Of a stretch of 64,000 nucleotides of DNA, positions 34,670-42,609 are shown one piece after another (position 1 is the stretch's first letter; the number at the start of each line of letters is the position of its first letter). The stretch lies in contig NZ_JBJDLK010000004.1 in assembly GCF_045762675.1 (NCBI RefSeq), positions 124,001-188,000 on the forward strand. Reading direction: 5' to 3'. Made by a program: the position numbers and the translations under genes. The notes under the pieces are model-generated. The model did no database searches, was not told where the DNA came from, and saw only the letters and a list, made by a program, of their open reading frames with translations. The DNA is from Elizabethkingia meningoseptica_A (GTDB taxonomy: Bacteria; Bacteroidota; Bacteroidia; Flavobacteriales; Weeksellaceae).

Positions 34670-34856
34670 TGCTGAGATAGTGCTCCTACGGAGCGCTGTG
34701 CACATTCTATATTATCATTTACAGAGATAAAGTTCCTAACGGAACTTCTCCAGATTAAAAAAATCAGAAAACTTAGCATGGGGCTCCGGAGGAGCCTGAT
34801 CTGAGTAAAAAAATAAATGAATCATAGGATTTGTATTCCGGAGGAATACTACCTGA
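34670..34856. repeat. Four REP-like hairpin units with covarying stems
   Basis: Units share the core TCC-G(T/G)(T)-GGA flanked by arms that differ but remain complementary: GC..GC at 34682-34694 (minus), AGT..ACT at 34731-34746 (minus), GGC..GCC at 34782-34796 (plus), GTAT..ATAC at 34833-34849 (plus). Each is followed on its own strand by a short conserved tail of the type TATCT/GATCT/TACCT. Two units point left and two point right. Confidence 0.65.
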
Positions 34857-34983
34857 AAATAAGAATAGATAAAAAGAGCTCAGATTTCTCTATCGGTTCT
34901 GTTACAGATTATTAATTCCTCCCCAAGAAATGAGACTGATCTGTATTTATTATAATGTAATGAATTGGTTTTGATAATCCTGA

Positions 34984-35020
34984 TAAAAAAACTGCCTGCA
35001 ATATTTCTACTGAGGCAGTC
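34984..35020 (-). terminator. Possible terminator of the ompW gene
   Basis: On the minus strand ACTGCCT ... AGGCAGT with a 15-nt loop is followed by T7. It is 130 bp past the ompW-like stop. I see nothing else supportable between 35021 and 35153. Confidence 0.5.
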
Positions 35021-35153
35021 TTCTATCAATCCGCTTGTCTTAATTCTGAAAATGTCCTTGAATTTTATAACTTTAATTTCCGAAAAATCGGTATTTAATA
35101 CTTGTAGAATATAAGTTGCGTACTGATATTATAAATAGCGAGTTTAGATTTCT

Positions 35154-35759
35154 TTAAAATTTCATTCCCACACCAAATCCCCATAAGAAAGGATCTACAT
35201 TTACTTTTGCCGGAATATTTGTACCTGCTGCATCAACGGTAACATCTGTTTTCAGGAATATTTTCTTCATGTCAAAGTTTACAAAGAATTTATCGTTGAT
35301 CATATAGTCCAGACCTCCCTGTAATGCAAAGCCTGCATTGTTCTTATAATCTACATGAGTGACATCCCCTGGTTTTGCACTGTAAAAGAATGTATAATTA
35401 ATACCGGCGCCCAGGTATGGCTTTATTGTTTTTGTGGGATAGAAGTGATACTGAAGGGTAAGTGTTGGCGGAAGAAGCCATACACTCCCTAAATTGACAT
35501 TGCCAAGCGATGTGTTTTCTGCATTTACTGTATGTTTTGTTGTCCCCAGGATAAGCTCTGCAGCTATATTCTTATTGAAGAAGTAGGTAAAGTCTACTTC
35601 AGGAATATAGGAATTGGAAATGTTTGCTTTTCCTCCGATTACCTCAATAGTTGATTTTTCATTTGGCTGAACGCTTATTCCTCTTACTCTCACCTGCCAG
35701 TTCTGAGCGCTCAAACCCATTGAAAAAAATAATCCTGCTAAAATAAAATACCTGTTCAT
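35154..35759 (-). CDS. OmpW family outer membrane beta-barrel protein
   Basis: 201 residues with a signal peptide (MNRYFILAGLFFSMGLSA). The mature N-terminus WQVRVRGISVQP, the YFFNKNIAAELILG strand pair, LPPTLTLQYHF and the C-terminal aromatic end (WGFGVGMKF) are characteristic of OmpW, an eight-stranded barrel with a hydrophobic channel. The ligand is unknown. It lies between the palindrome nest and the HxlR gene and is read leftward, opposite to the ribosomal genes around it. Confidence 0.85.
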   Translation of the reverse strand: MNRYFILAGLFFSMGLSAQNWQVRVRGISVQPNEKSTIEVIGGKANISNSYIPEVDFTYFFNKNIAAELILGTTKHTVNAENTSLGNVNLGSVWLLPPTLTLQYHFYPTKTIKPYLGAGINYTFFYSAKPGDVTHVDYKNNAGFALQGGLDYMINDKFFVNFDMKKIFLKTDVTVDAAGTNIPAKVNVDPFLWGFGVGMKF

Positions 35760-35971
35760 TTTGTTATAATTATAAGTTTATGATGCTAAATTATATATTA
35801 ATTAACCGGTATGTTTAATGATTTTTTTCATGAAAAATAATCATGTCCTGAAAATCATGCAGTAGAAGTTTTTCTACTAAAGAAAACTTGTATACAGGGG
35901 AATAGGTCAGATATTAATCTTAACTTAAAAGATTTTTGCCTTTTATTAATTGGATTAAATTCAATTATAAA

Positions 35972-35999
35972 AATAAAAAAACTTCCAATCGGAAGGTTC
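35972..35999 (-). terminator. Weak terminator of the HxlR gene
   Basis: On the minus strand CTTCC-GATT-GGAAG followed by T7, about 26 bp past the regulator stop. The stem is only 5 bp. Confidence 0.5.
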
Positions 36000-36024
36000 T
36001 TGTTTATAAATATAGAGAAAACTC

Positions 36025-36396
36025 TTATTTGGTTTCTGTATATGCTGAATAATCTTTCCACCAGTTTTCCAGTTCCGAAATGATAGGAAGAAGTGTAATT
36101 CCCAGATTGGTTAATTTGTATTCTACTCTGGGTGGAACTTCGGCATATACTTTTCTGGATATAATACCATTCTGCTCCAGTTCCCGTAACTGGGTAGTGA
36201 GAGTTCCCTGTGCCATAGAGTCCATATCTTTACGAAGTTCACCGAAGCGTTTCGGACATTCTGATGCGATAGACTTCATGATAAGGATTTTCCATTTACC
36301 GCTAATCAGTTGAAGCGTATTGAGAGCATCGGAATTTTTTTCTGACTTTTCTGCATATGTAAAGCACTCATTCTCTGAATTAGTATTGTTTTCCAT
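36025..36396 (-). CDS. HxlR family winged-helix transcriptional regulator
   Basis: 123 residues from the ATG at 36396. The frame remains open further upstream, but that would run through the divergent promoter region and into the MFS gene. HxlR features are the N-terminal Cys12 (NECFTYAEK; often redox-active in the family), LISGKWKILIMKSI, the recognition-helix area GTLTTQLRELEQNGIISR and the wing EVPPRVEYKLTNLG. It is divergent from an MFS exporter with 79 bp between the starts, so it probably represses that gene. Confidence 0.88.
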   Translation of the reverse strand: MENNTNSENECFTYAEKSEKNSDALNTLQLISGKWKILIMKSIASECPKRFGELRKDMDSMAQGTLTTQLRELEQNGIISRKVYAEVPPRVEYKLTNLGITLLPIISELENWWKDYSAYTETK

Positions 36397-36458
36397 ACTA
36401 TGTACTGTTTGTTTACCTACTTGACTTTCGTTGTCTTTCCATACTAATATTGTATTGG
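36381..36458. promoter_or_regulatory. Candidate operator region between HxlR and MFS genes
   Basis: An 11-bp direct repeat TTTCCATACTA occurs at 36390-36400 and 36436-36446. Each copy is part of a dyad: TAGTAT-N8-ATACTA at 36381-36400 and CCATAC-N7-GTATTGG at 36439-36458. The first overlaps the regulator's start codon, the second lies just upstream of the exporter start. This fits a dimeric regulator that controls itself and the exporter. Confidence 0.5.
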
Positions 36459-36475
36459 AATTCATTGATAAATGT

Positions 36476-37876
36476 ATGAAAAGTTTTAAAAATGCAGGGA
36501 TTTTACTTCTTCTGTCCATGAGTATTTTTCTGGCAGTACTCGACCTGTTTGTAGTTAATGTTGCCGTCCCGTCAATTAAGACAAGCCTTAACGGAAACAA
36601 CGCCGAAGCGATGTTTATTGTTGTTGCTTATGGATTAGGTTATGCAGCTTTTCTCATTACAGGAAGTATCGCAGGAAACATACTGGGGAAGAAAAAAGTC
36701 TATATGTGGGGAATGTTCTCATTTACTCTTTTTTCATTTTTGTGCAGTATTGCAGTTACAGCTTTACAGCTTAATGTATTCAGGTTTTTTCAGGGAATCA
36801 GCGGTGCTTTTATGGTGCCTCAGGGTATAGGAATGATTCCGTACGTGTTTACTGATGTTAAAGAAAGAACAAAAGCTTTGGGGATATACGGAAGCATTGC
36901 AGGCGTAGCTTCTGTAATCGGACAGTTTCTTGGAGGCTACTTACCGGAACTGAATGTTATGGGAATAGAAGGCTGGCGGTTTATTTTTATTCTCAATATT
37001 CCTCTTGGCGGGCTTACTCTTATTTTAGGGATGATTAAACTAAAAGAAGTTCCGGTGATGAAGCCTGTTTCATTTGATTTTCCGGGGCTGTTACTGCTTA
37101 CTATATCTTTGCTTACTTTAATTTACCCGCTTGTTGTAGGTAATGAATCCCGTTGGCCGGTATGGAGTATTATAATGCTGTTGTGTTCTTGTACACTTTT
37201 TGCTTTATTTTATTTTTATGAAAAAAGCAGCGTATTAAAAGGGAAGACGGTTTTAATTGATGTCACTCTTTTTTCAATAAAAGAATTGAATGTCGGAATC
37301 TTGGCAGCTGTTTTTTATTACATAGCACAGGATTCCTATTTTTTTCTCAATGCTTTTTATATGCAAAATAGCCTGAACCTTTCTTCAATAAGGGTGGGGA
37401 GCTTATTTGTTTTACAGGGAATAGGTTATGTTATAGCATCACTTTTCTCCGTAAAGCTGCTTATGAAATACGATTATAAGCTTATGATTGCCGGAAGCCT
37501 TTTGATGATGATCACTTTATGGCTCCATATACAATATTTTACTGTGGCAGGAATTGGAGATATGATGGTTTATGCAATCTTATTTTTATATGGTATGGGT
37601 TGTGGTATCATGCTACCAACCATGATGACGATGACCATGAGAAATATTCCGCCGGATCTTACAGCACCGGCTTCAGGTCTTTACCTTACTGTACAGCAGG
37701 TATCAATTGCTTTGGGAGTCAGTATTATTGGCGGTACGTTCTTTCATATACTCGGAAGCGGAAGAGAAGCCGCAGCAATGTTCCTGGTTGCCTATAAATA
37801 TAGTACCTATATTAATATTCTCGCTTTATTAATGGTTGGACTTATCTTTTTCTTTTCCGGGCGGCGAAAAAAATGA
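36476..37876 (+). CDS. MFS multidrug exporter, DHA2 (EmrB/QacA-like) type
   Basis: 466 residues from the ATG at 36476; an in-frame TTG at 36431 would add a hydrophilic stretch that overlaps the operator dyad. About 14 hydrophobic helices. The first helix carries LAVLDLFVVNVAVPSI, the DHA2 signature with the membrane-embedded Asp, and motif C-like GSIAGVASVIGQFLGGYL is in helix 5. Substrates of such proton antiporters are drugs, dyes or detergents; not predictable here. Probably controlled by the divergent HxlR regulator. Confidence 0.87.
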   Translation: MKSFKNAGILLLLSMSIFLAVLDLFVVNVAVPSIKTSLNGNNAEAMFIVVAYGLGYAAFLITGSIAGNILGKKKVYMWGMFSFTLFSFLCSIAVTALQLNVFRFFQGISGAFMVPQGIGMIPYVFTDVKERTKALGIYGSIAGVASVIGQFLGGYLPELNVMGIEGWRFIFILNIPLGGLTLILGMIKLKEVPVMKPVSFDFPGLLLLTISLLTLIYPLVVGNESRWPVWSIIMLLCSCTLFALFYFYEKSSVLKGKTVLIDVTLFSIKELNVGILAAVFYYIAQDSYFFLNAFYMQNSLNLSSIRVGSLFVLQGIGYVIASLFSVKLLMKYDYKLMIAGSLLMMITLWLHIQYFTVAGIGDMMVYAILFLYGMGCGIMLPTMMTMTMRNIPPDLTAPASGLYLTVQQVSIALGVSIIGGTFFHILGSGREAAAMFLVAYKYSTYINILALLMVGLIFFFSGRRKK

Positions 37877-37925
37877 GCAGTAAAAATTTAACAGAAAATC
37901 TTTTTGATTTTTAAGTGATTACGTA

Positions 37926-37955
37926 TTGCTAATTCAAAAATAATTTATAATTTTG
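37926..37955 (+). promoter_or_regulatory. rplK operon promoter
   Basis: TTG at 37926-37928, 19-bp spacer, TAATTTTG at 37948-37955. It gives a leader of about 88 nt before rplK. Confidence 0.7.
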
Positions 37956-37969
37956 CAGTCCAAATAGTA

Positions 37970-37996
37970 GGGTTAACCATGTGAGAATGTTAATCC
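37970..37996 (+). promoter_or_regulatory. Leader hairpin before rplK
   Basis: GGGTTAAC-N11-GTTAATCC forms an 8-bp stem (one G-U) near the expected 5' end of the rplK mRNA. In many bacteria L1 or another operon product binds such a leader to repress its own synthesis; that role here is a guess. Confidence 0.4.
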
Positions 37997-38049
37997 TCTG
38001 ATTTATAAATGCTTCCACATTATAAATTTAAAATTTTAAAAAAGCTAAA

Positions 38050-38493
38050 ATGGCAAAGAAAGTCTTTAAAATGGTAAAGCTTCAGGTGAAAGGAGGTGCA
38101 GCAAACCCTTCTCCACCAGTAGGACCTGCTTTAGGTTCTGCAGGTGTTAACATCATGGAGTTTTGTAAGCAATTTAACGGAAGAACTCAAGATAAGCCAG
38201 GGCAAGTTTTACCTGTAGTAATTACAGTTTACGAAGACAAGTCTTTTGAATTCGTAATCAAAACTCCACCTGCAGCAATCCAGTTAATGGATGCGGCTAA
38301 AATCAAGGGAGGTTCCGGAGAACCAAACAGAAATAAAGTAGGAAGTGTTTCTTGGGATCAAGTTAAGAAGATAGCAGAGGACAAAATGTCGGATCTTAAT
38401 TGCTTCACATTGGAGTCTGCTGTAAGTATGGTTGCAGGTACTGCAAGATCTATGGGTCTTAAAGTAACAGGTACAAATCCGTTTAACGCTTAA
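38050..38493 (+). CDS. rplK: 50S ribosomal protein L11
   Basis: 147 residues, normal length. It builds the GTPase-associated centre with L10 and L7/L12. Diagnostic sequence: VKGGAANPSPPVGPALGSAGVNIMEFCKQFN at the N-terminus (peptidyl loop) and the RNA-binding C-terminal half ending AGTARSMGLKV. First gene of rplK-rplA-rplJ-rplL, with its own promoter. Confidence 0.98.
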   Translation: MAKKVFKMVKLQVKGGAANPSPPVGPALGSAGVNIMEFCKQFNGRTQDKPGQVLPVVITVYEDKSFEFVIKTPPAAIQLMDAAKIKGGSGEPNRNKVGSVSWDQVKKIAEDKMSDLNCFTLESAVSMVAGTARSMGLKVTGTNPFNA

Positions 38494-38504
38494 AAATTGA
38501 TTTC

Positions 38505-39197
38505 ATGGCAACATTGACAAAAAAACAAAAAGAAGCTGTTAGCAAAATCGAAAAAAACAAAGTATACTCTTTAGAAGAAGCTTCTGCTTTAGTGAAAGAA
38601 GTAAACACTGCTAAATTCGACGCTTCAGTAGATATCGCCGTAAGATTAGGCGTAGACCCAAGAAAAGCTAACCAAATGGTAAGAGGTGTTGTATCTCTTC
38701 CTCATGGTACTGGTAAAGATGTAAAAGTACTTGCTCTTGTAACTCCAGATAAAGAAGCAGAAGCAAAAGCTGCTGGTGCAGACTATGTAGGTCTTGACGA
38801 GTATTTAGATAAGATCAAAGGAGGTTGGACAGATGTTGACGTTATCGTTACTATGCCAGCTGTAATGGGTAAATTAGGTCCGTTAGGACGTGTATTAGGT
38901 CCAAGAGGTTTAATGCCAAACCCTAAATCAGGAACTGTAACTTTAGAAGTTGGTAAAGCTGTATCTGAAGTGAAGTCTGGTAAAATTGATTTTAAAGTAG
39001 ACAAATACGGTATCGTACACGCTGCTATTGGTAAAGTATCTTTTGATGCTGACAAAATCAGAGAAAACGCTCAGGAACTTATCCAGACGTTACTTAAATT
39101 GAAACCAACTGCTGCTAAAGGAACTTATGTGAAGAGTATCTATCTTTCTTCTACAATGAGTCCAGGTATTGCGATTGATTCTAAATCTGTAAACTAA
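38505..39197 (+). CDS. rplA: 50S ribosomal protein L1
   Basis: 230 residues. L1 stalk protein, and commonly the repressor of its own operon. The signature MGKLGPLGRVLGPRGLMPNP is visible in the middle. Starts 11 bp after rplK. Confidence 0.98.
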   Translation: MATLTKKQKEAVSKIEKNKVYSLEEASALVKEVNTAKFDASVDIAVRLGVDPRKANQMVRGVVSLPHGTGKDVKVLALVTPDKEAEAKAAGADYVGLDEYLDKIKGGWTDVDVIVTMPAVMGKLGPLGRVLGPRGLMPNPKSGTVTLEVGKAVSEVKSGKIDFKVDKYGIVHAAIGKVSFDADKIRENAQELIQTLLKLKPTAAKGTYVKSIYLSSTMSPGIAIDSKSVN

Positions 39198-39209
39198 AAT
39201 CTGAAGAAA

Positions 39210-39794
39210 ATGACTAAAGAAGAAAAAGTACTAGTAATACAAGAGATCAAAGAATTGCTACAAGACGCAAAAGCTGTTTATGTAGCTGATCTTGAAGGAT
39301 TGAACGCTTCTCAGACTTCAGATTTCAGAAGACAAGCCTTCAAAAATAACGTTCAGTTAAGAGTAGTAAAAAATACATTGCTTCAAAAAGCAATGGAGCA
39401 AATTGAAGGAGTTGATTACTCTGAAATGTTTGAAACATTCAAAGGTAACTCTACTTTAATGATTGCTGAAACAGCTAACGCTCCTGCAAAGCTTATTCAA
39501 GGATTCAGAAAGAATGCTGAAAAGCCTGCATTAAAGTCAGCTTATTTACAAGAAACTTTCTACATTGGAGATAACCAATTATCTGCACTTGCTAATATCA
39601 AGTCTAGAGAAGAAATGATCGGAGAAATCATTGGATTACTTCAATCTCCAATCCAAAGAGTTGTTTCTGCTCTACAAAACAAACCTGAAACTGTTGAAGC
39701 TAAAGCTGAAGAAGCAGCTCCTGCAGTTGAAGAAACTCCTGCTCCTGAGGCGGCAGCTGAAAGCACTGATGCTCCTGAAGCAAGTGCTGAATAA
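39210..39794 (+). CDS. rplJ: 50S ribosomal protein L10
   Basis: 194 residues; about 20-25 longer than E. coli L10 because of a C-terminal tail of Ala, Glu and Pro (VEAKAEEAAPAVEETPAPEA and on), common in this phylum. L10 anchors L7/L12 dimers to the ribosome. The N-terminal YVADLEGLNASQTSDFRR is the RNA-binding region. Confidence 0.97.
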   Translation: MTKEEKVLVIQEIKELLQDAKAVYVADLEGLNASQTSDFRRQAFKNNVQLRVVKNTLLQKAMEQIEGVDYSEMFETFKGNSTLMIAETANAPAKLIQGFRKNAEKPALKSAYLQETFYIGDNQLSALANIKSREEMIGEIIGLLQSPIQRVVSALQNKPETVEAKAEEAAPAVEETPAPEAAAESTDAPEASAE

Positions 39795-39844
39795 TAGACA
39801 CTCAAAAAAAATTATAATCGTTCAACAATTTAAAACATTTAAAA

Positions 39845-40213
39845 ATGTCAGATTTAAAAAATTTAGCGGAAACGCTTGTTAACCTAACTGTAAAAGACGT
39901 AAACGAATTAGCTGCTATCCTTAAGGATGAGTACGGAATCGAGCCAGCTGCTGCTGCTGTAGTAGTTGCAGGTGGAGGTGCTGCTGATGCTGCTGAAGAA
40001 AAAACTGAATTCGATGTAATTCTTAAGTCTGCAGGTGCTTCTAAATTAGCTATCGTTAAATTAGTTAAAGATTTAACTGGTGCTGGTCTTAAAGAAGCTA
40101 AAGACATCGTTGATGGTGCTCCGGCTCCAATCAAAGAAGGTGTATCTAAAGACGAAGCAGAAGCTCTTAAGAAGCAACTTGAAGAAGCTGGTGCTGAAGT
40201 TGAATTAAAATAA
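39845..40213 (+). CDS. rplL: 50S ribosomal protein L7/L12
   Basis: 122 residues: N-terminal dimerisation helices, an Ala/Gly hinge (about 38-50) and the C-terminal factor-binding domain (EFDVILKSAGASKLAIVKLV). A terminator follows at once; rpoB is not downstream as it is in most bacteria. Confidence 0.98.
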   Translation: MSDLKNLAETLVNLTVKDVNELAAILKDEYGIEPAAAAVVVAGGGAADAAEEKTEFDVILKSAGASKLAIVKLVKDLTGAGLKEAKDIVDGAPAPIKEGVSKDEAEALKKQLEEAGAEVELK

Positions 40214-40227
40214 TTCATTTTACATAC

Positions 40228-40260
40228 AAAAAAAGGACTGCTGCAAAGCGGTCTTTTTTT
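40228..40260 (+). terminator. rplL terminator
   Basis: AAGGACTGCT, loop GCAA, AGCGGTCTTT (two G-U pairs) and T7. Confidence 0.75.
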
Positions 40261-40302
40261 GTTTAGAGCCATCTCTTTGGAACATACAACGTGTATTAAA
40301 AT

Positions 40303-40337
40303 AAAAGGCCCTTACTTCTTGAAAGTAAGGGCTTTTA
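40303..40337. terminator. Bidirectional terminator before lpxK
   Basis: GCCCTTACTT / AAGTAAGGGC perfect stem bordered by A4 and T4; serves lpxK on the minus strand. Confidence 0.8.
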
Positions 40338-40345
40338 TATTGTAT

Positions 40346-41377
40346 TTATTTCTTCTTTTCGGAATAGTTTAATATCATTTGGTTAAACTCATTTTTCTTG
40401 TCTATAACAACGTTTATAGGCCAGTAATATAATTTGTCCCGGAGATAATCAAACGTCTTAAGACGTACGTAATCCTTTTCTGTGGTAAGGATCAGTTTAT
40501 ATTCACCAAGCTTTTTATATTCTTCGGCAATCTTTTTAAGGTCAGATTCAGTAAAGGCATGGTGATCTTTAAATTTAAGGTGTTTTACACGCTGGGAATG
40601 CTTGCCTAATTCTTTTAGCAGATGCTTGGGGTTTGCGATTCCTGTAATCAGTAGAATATCGTAATAATGTAAATTATTTGTAGGTAAATATTTGTCTTTA
40701 GAATACACTTCGTCTGCATAATCAATAGAGGTGAAAAATATCTTCTGATTATACTGAGGTCTGATTCGGGATATGTAATATTGCTTTTTTTCTTCTGTAA
40801 GATCTTCCGGACATTTTGTTACCAATATCATATTGGCTCTCTTATAGCCACTTCTCGATTCACGAAGATCTCCGGCAGGTAATACAAAATCCTTAAAGAA
40901 AGGATCGGAGTAGTCTGTCAAAAGAATATTAAATCCAGGCTTTATATAGCGGTGCTGATAGCTGTCATCGAGGATCAGTGTTTCAAGATCCATGTCTTCA
41001 ATGATCTTTTTTGCCCCGAATACACGATCTTCACAAACTGCAATTACAATACGGTTTTTGAAACGCTCGAAAAGCTGCATCGCTTCATCACCTACCATTT
41101 TATAGGTAGAATCGTAGTTAACAACATCATAACCTTTCGTTATTCTGCCGTATCCACGGGATAAAACACCTGTACGCTTCTGACTTTTCGAAAGAATATC
41201 CGCCAGGTACATAACAATAGGAGACTTACCGGTTCCGCCCACAGAAAGATTACCCACGCCAATGATTGGAGTGCGGAATTTCCTGCTGCGAAGTATGCCT
41301 ATATTAAAAAATAAATTCCGGACAGAGGTTACAAAACCATAGCCCAAAGAAAAAGGGTAGAGGTACCATCTCTTCAT
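40346..41377 (-). CDS. lpxK: Tetraacyldisaccharide 4'-kinase
   Basis: Phosphorylates the 4' position of the lipid A precursor. 343 residues; a short N-terminal membrane-association helix (PFSLGYGFVTSVRNLFF) precedes the Walker A VGNLSVGGTGKSP near residues 41-53. Further kinase features are LILDDSYQHR and the C-terminal TTEKDYVRL. Occupies the place where rpoB would be expected after rplL, but on the opposite strand. Confidence 0.94.
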   Translation of the reverse strand: MKRWYLYPFSLGYGFVTSVRNLFFNIGILRSRKFRTPIIGVGNLSVGGTGKSPIVMYLADILSKSQKRTGVLSRGYGRITKGYDVVNYDSTYKMVGDEAMQLFERFKNRIVIAVCEDRVFGAKKIIEDMDLETLILDDSYQHRYIKPGFNILLTDYSDPFFKDFVLPAGDLRESRSGYKRANMILVTKCPEDLTEEKKQYYISRIRPQYNQKIFFTSIDYADEVYSKDKYLPTNNLHYYDILLITGIANPKHLLKELGKHSQRVKHLKFKDHHAFTESDLKKIAEEYKKLGEYKLILTTEKDYVRLKTFDYLRDKLYYWPINVVIDKKNEFNQMILNYSEKKK

Positions 41378-41625
41378 AGGTGCAAAAATAGAACATTATT
41401 ATCAATTTTAGGGCTTAATGAACAGGAATTTAAAAGGTTTTCGGGATTAAAATTTCACAGATCCCGGTTTGTTGTTTCCGGCTGTAAATTAACAGGTTAC
41501 GGGGCTGTTTTTTTCGGGTTTATTTTAATCAAATCTCTATTGCATATTAAGCTTTACCCGAATTGTTGTTTTGTTATTACAATTCCGGAAAATTCTGTTG
41601 TGATGTTATATTGTTTCTTACGAAA

Positions 41626-41657
41626 TTGATACATTGCTGTATACATTCGTATATTTG
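41626..41657 (+). promoter_or_regulatory. yicC promoter
   Basis: TTG at 41626-41628, 21-bp spacer, TATATTTG at 41650-41657, 15 bp before the chosen start. The rest of the 295-bp lpxK-yicC gap is AT-rich and shows nothing else I can support. Confidence 0.65.
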
Positions 41658-41672
41658 CATAAATCTAAGAAT

Positions 41673-42530
41673 ATGATTTTATCTATGACAGGCTTCGGCA
41701 GAGCTGAAGGCATTTGCGGAGGCAAGAAGATAACTATTGATGTTAAGTCTTTGAACAGTAAAGGTTTTGACTTAAATCTGAAAATTCCTTTCCGCTATAA
41801 AGAAAAAGAATTTGAAATTCGTAAAATATTAAGTGAAAGAATTGTCCGCGGGAAGATAGATTTCTATCTGAATGTAGAGATTATAGATGGTAAAACAGAT
41901 ACCACACTTAATAAAGAAGTAATAAAAGCTTATATGGATGAGCTTTCGGATATTGTTACGGCTGCTGACAGGGTAGAACTTCTGAAGATTGCCACAAAGC
42001 TTCCGGATGCCGTATCTACTTCTAATGCTGAATTATCAGAAGACGAATGGAATGATCTGATGGTTATTATAGATAAGGCAATAGATAATTTCATTGATTT
42101 CAGAATTACAGAAGGAAAGTCTCTGGAAACTGAATTGAGAAATTACATCAGCAATATTGAAGAAAATCTTACATTGGTTGCACCATACGAGGAGGCAAGA
42201 ATAGAAGTAACCAGAGAGAGAATGCTGAACAATCTTAAGGATTTCAGAGATGTGGATGAAAGCCGTTTTTATCAGGAGTTAACCTACTATGTAGAGAAAC
42301 TTGATATTTCTGAAGAAAAAGTAAGGCTCGCGCAACATTGTAAGTACTTTATTGAAGTATTGAATGAAGAAGATAATAATGGTAAAAAGCTGGGCTTTAT
42401 TTCACAGGAAATAGGAAGAGAAATTAATACACTGGGATCTAAGGCTAATCATCAGGAAATTCAGAAACTGGTGGTGAAAATGAAGGATGATCTGGAGAAA
42501 ATTAAGGAACAGAGCTTAAACGTTCTTTAA
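41673..42530 (+). CDS. YicC family endoribonuclease-like protein
   Basis: 285 residues from the ATG at 41673 (MILSMTGFGRAEG, the family's conserved N-terminus); an upstream TTG at 41634 would include the promoter. The C-terminal signature LGFISQEIGREINTLGSKAN is also diagnostic. YicC proteins act on RNA (E. coli YicC/RnaYC is reported as an endoribonuclease). It heads a same-strand run with the methyltransferase, gmk and nadA; the yicC-gmk association is widely conserved. Confidence 0.93.
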   Translation: MILSMTGFGRAEGICGGKKITIDVKSLNSKGFDLNLKIPFRYKEKEFEIRKILSERIVRGKIDFYLNVEIIDGKTDTTLNKEVIKAYMDELSDIVTAADRVELLKIATKLPDAVSTSNAELSEDEWNDLMVIIDKAIDNFIDFRITEGKSLETELRNYISNIEENLTLVAPYEEARIEVTRERMLNNLKDFRDVDESRFYQELTYYVEKLDISEEKVRLAQHCKYFIEVLNEEDNNGKKLGFISQEIGREINTLGSKANHQEIQKLVVKMKDDLEKIKEQSLNVL

Positions 42531-42609
42531 ATTCTAAACGGATCTCACAAAAGATAATCTTCTTAATTTCATACGTATACAAGGGATATAATATATAATC
42601 ATTACTACT

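Larger units (their letters stand above)
34345..34941. repeat. 597-bp non-coding element bounded by inverted repeats
   Basis: The left end reads GATCAGTCTCA-aaag-TTGGGGA (34345-34366) and the right end, on the other strand, GATCAGTCTCA-tttc-TTGGGGA (34920-34941): 18 of 22 positions match and the 4-base centre differs. Inside are a second, nested inverted-repeat pair (34412-34584), a perfect 15-bp hairpin (34620-34652) and four short covarying hairpins. There is no plausible ORF. The build resembles a non-autonomous transposable element or a nest of REP-like units. I see no clear target-site duplication. Confidence 0.65.

Noticed and set aside
36397..36600. N-terminal extension of the HxlR regulator
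   Set aside because: It would run antisense through the divergent promoter and the first MFS codons; HxlR proteins normally begin shortly before the conserved Cys.
39631..39882. Leu/Lys-rich ORF across the rplJ-rplL junction
   Set aside because: Frame-shifted shadow of the rplJ Ala/Glu tail; low-complexity composition.
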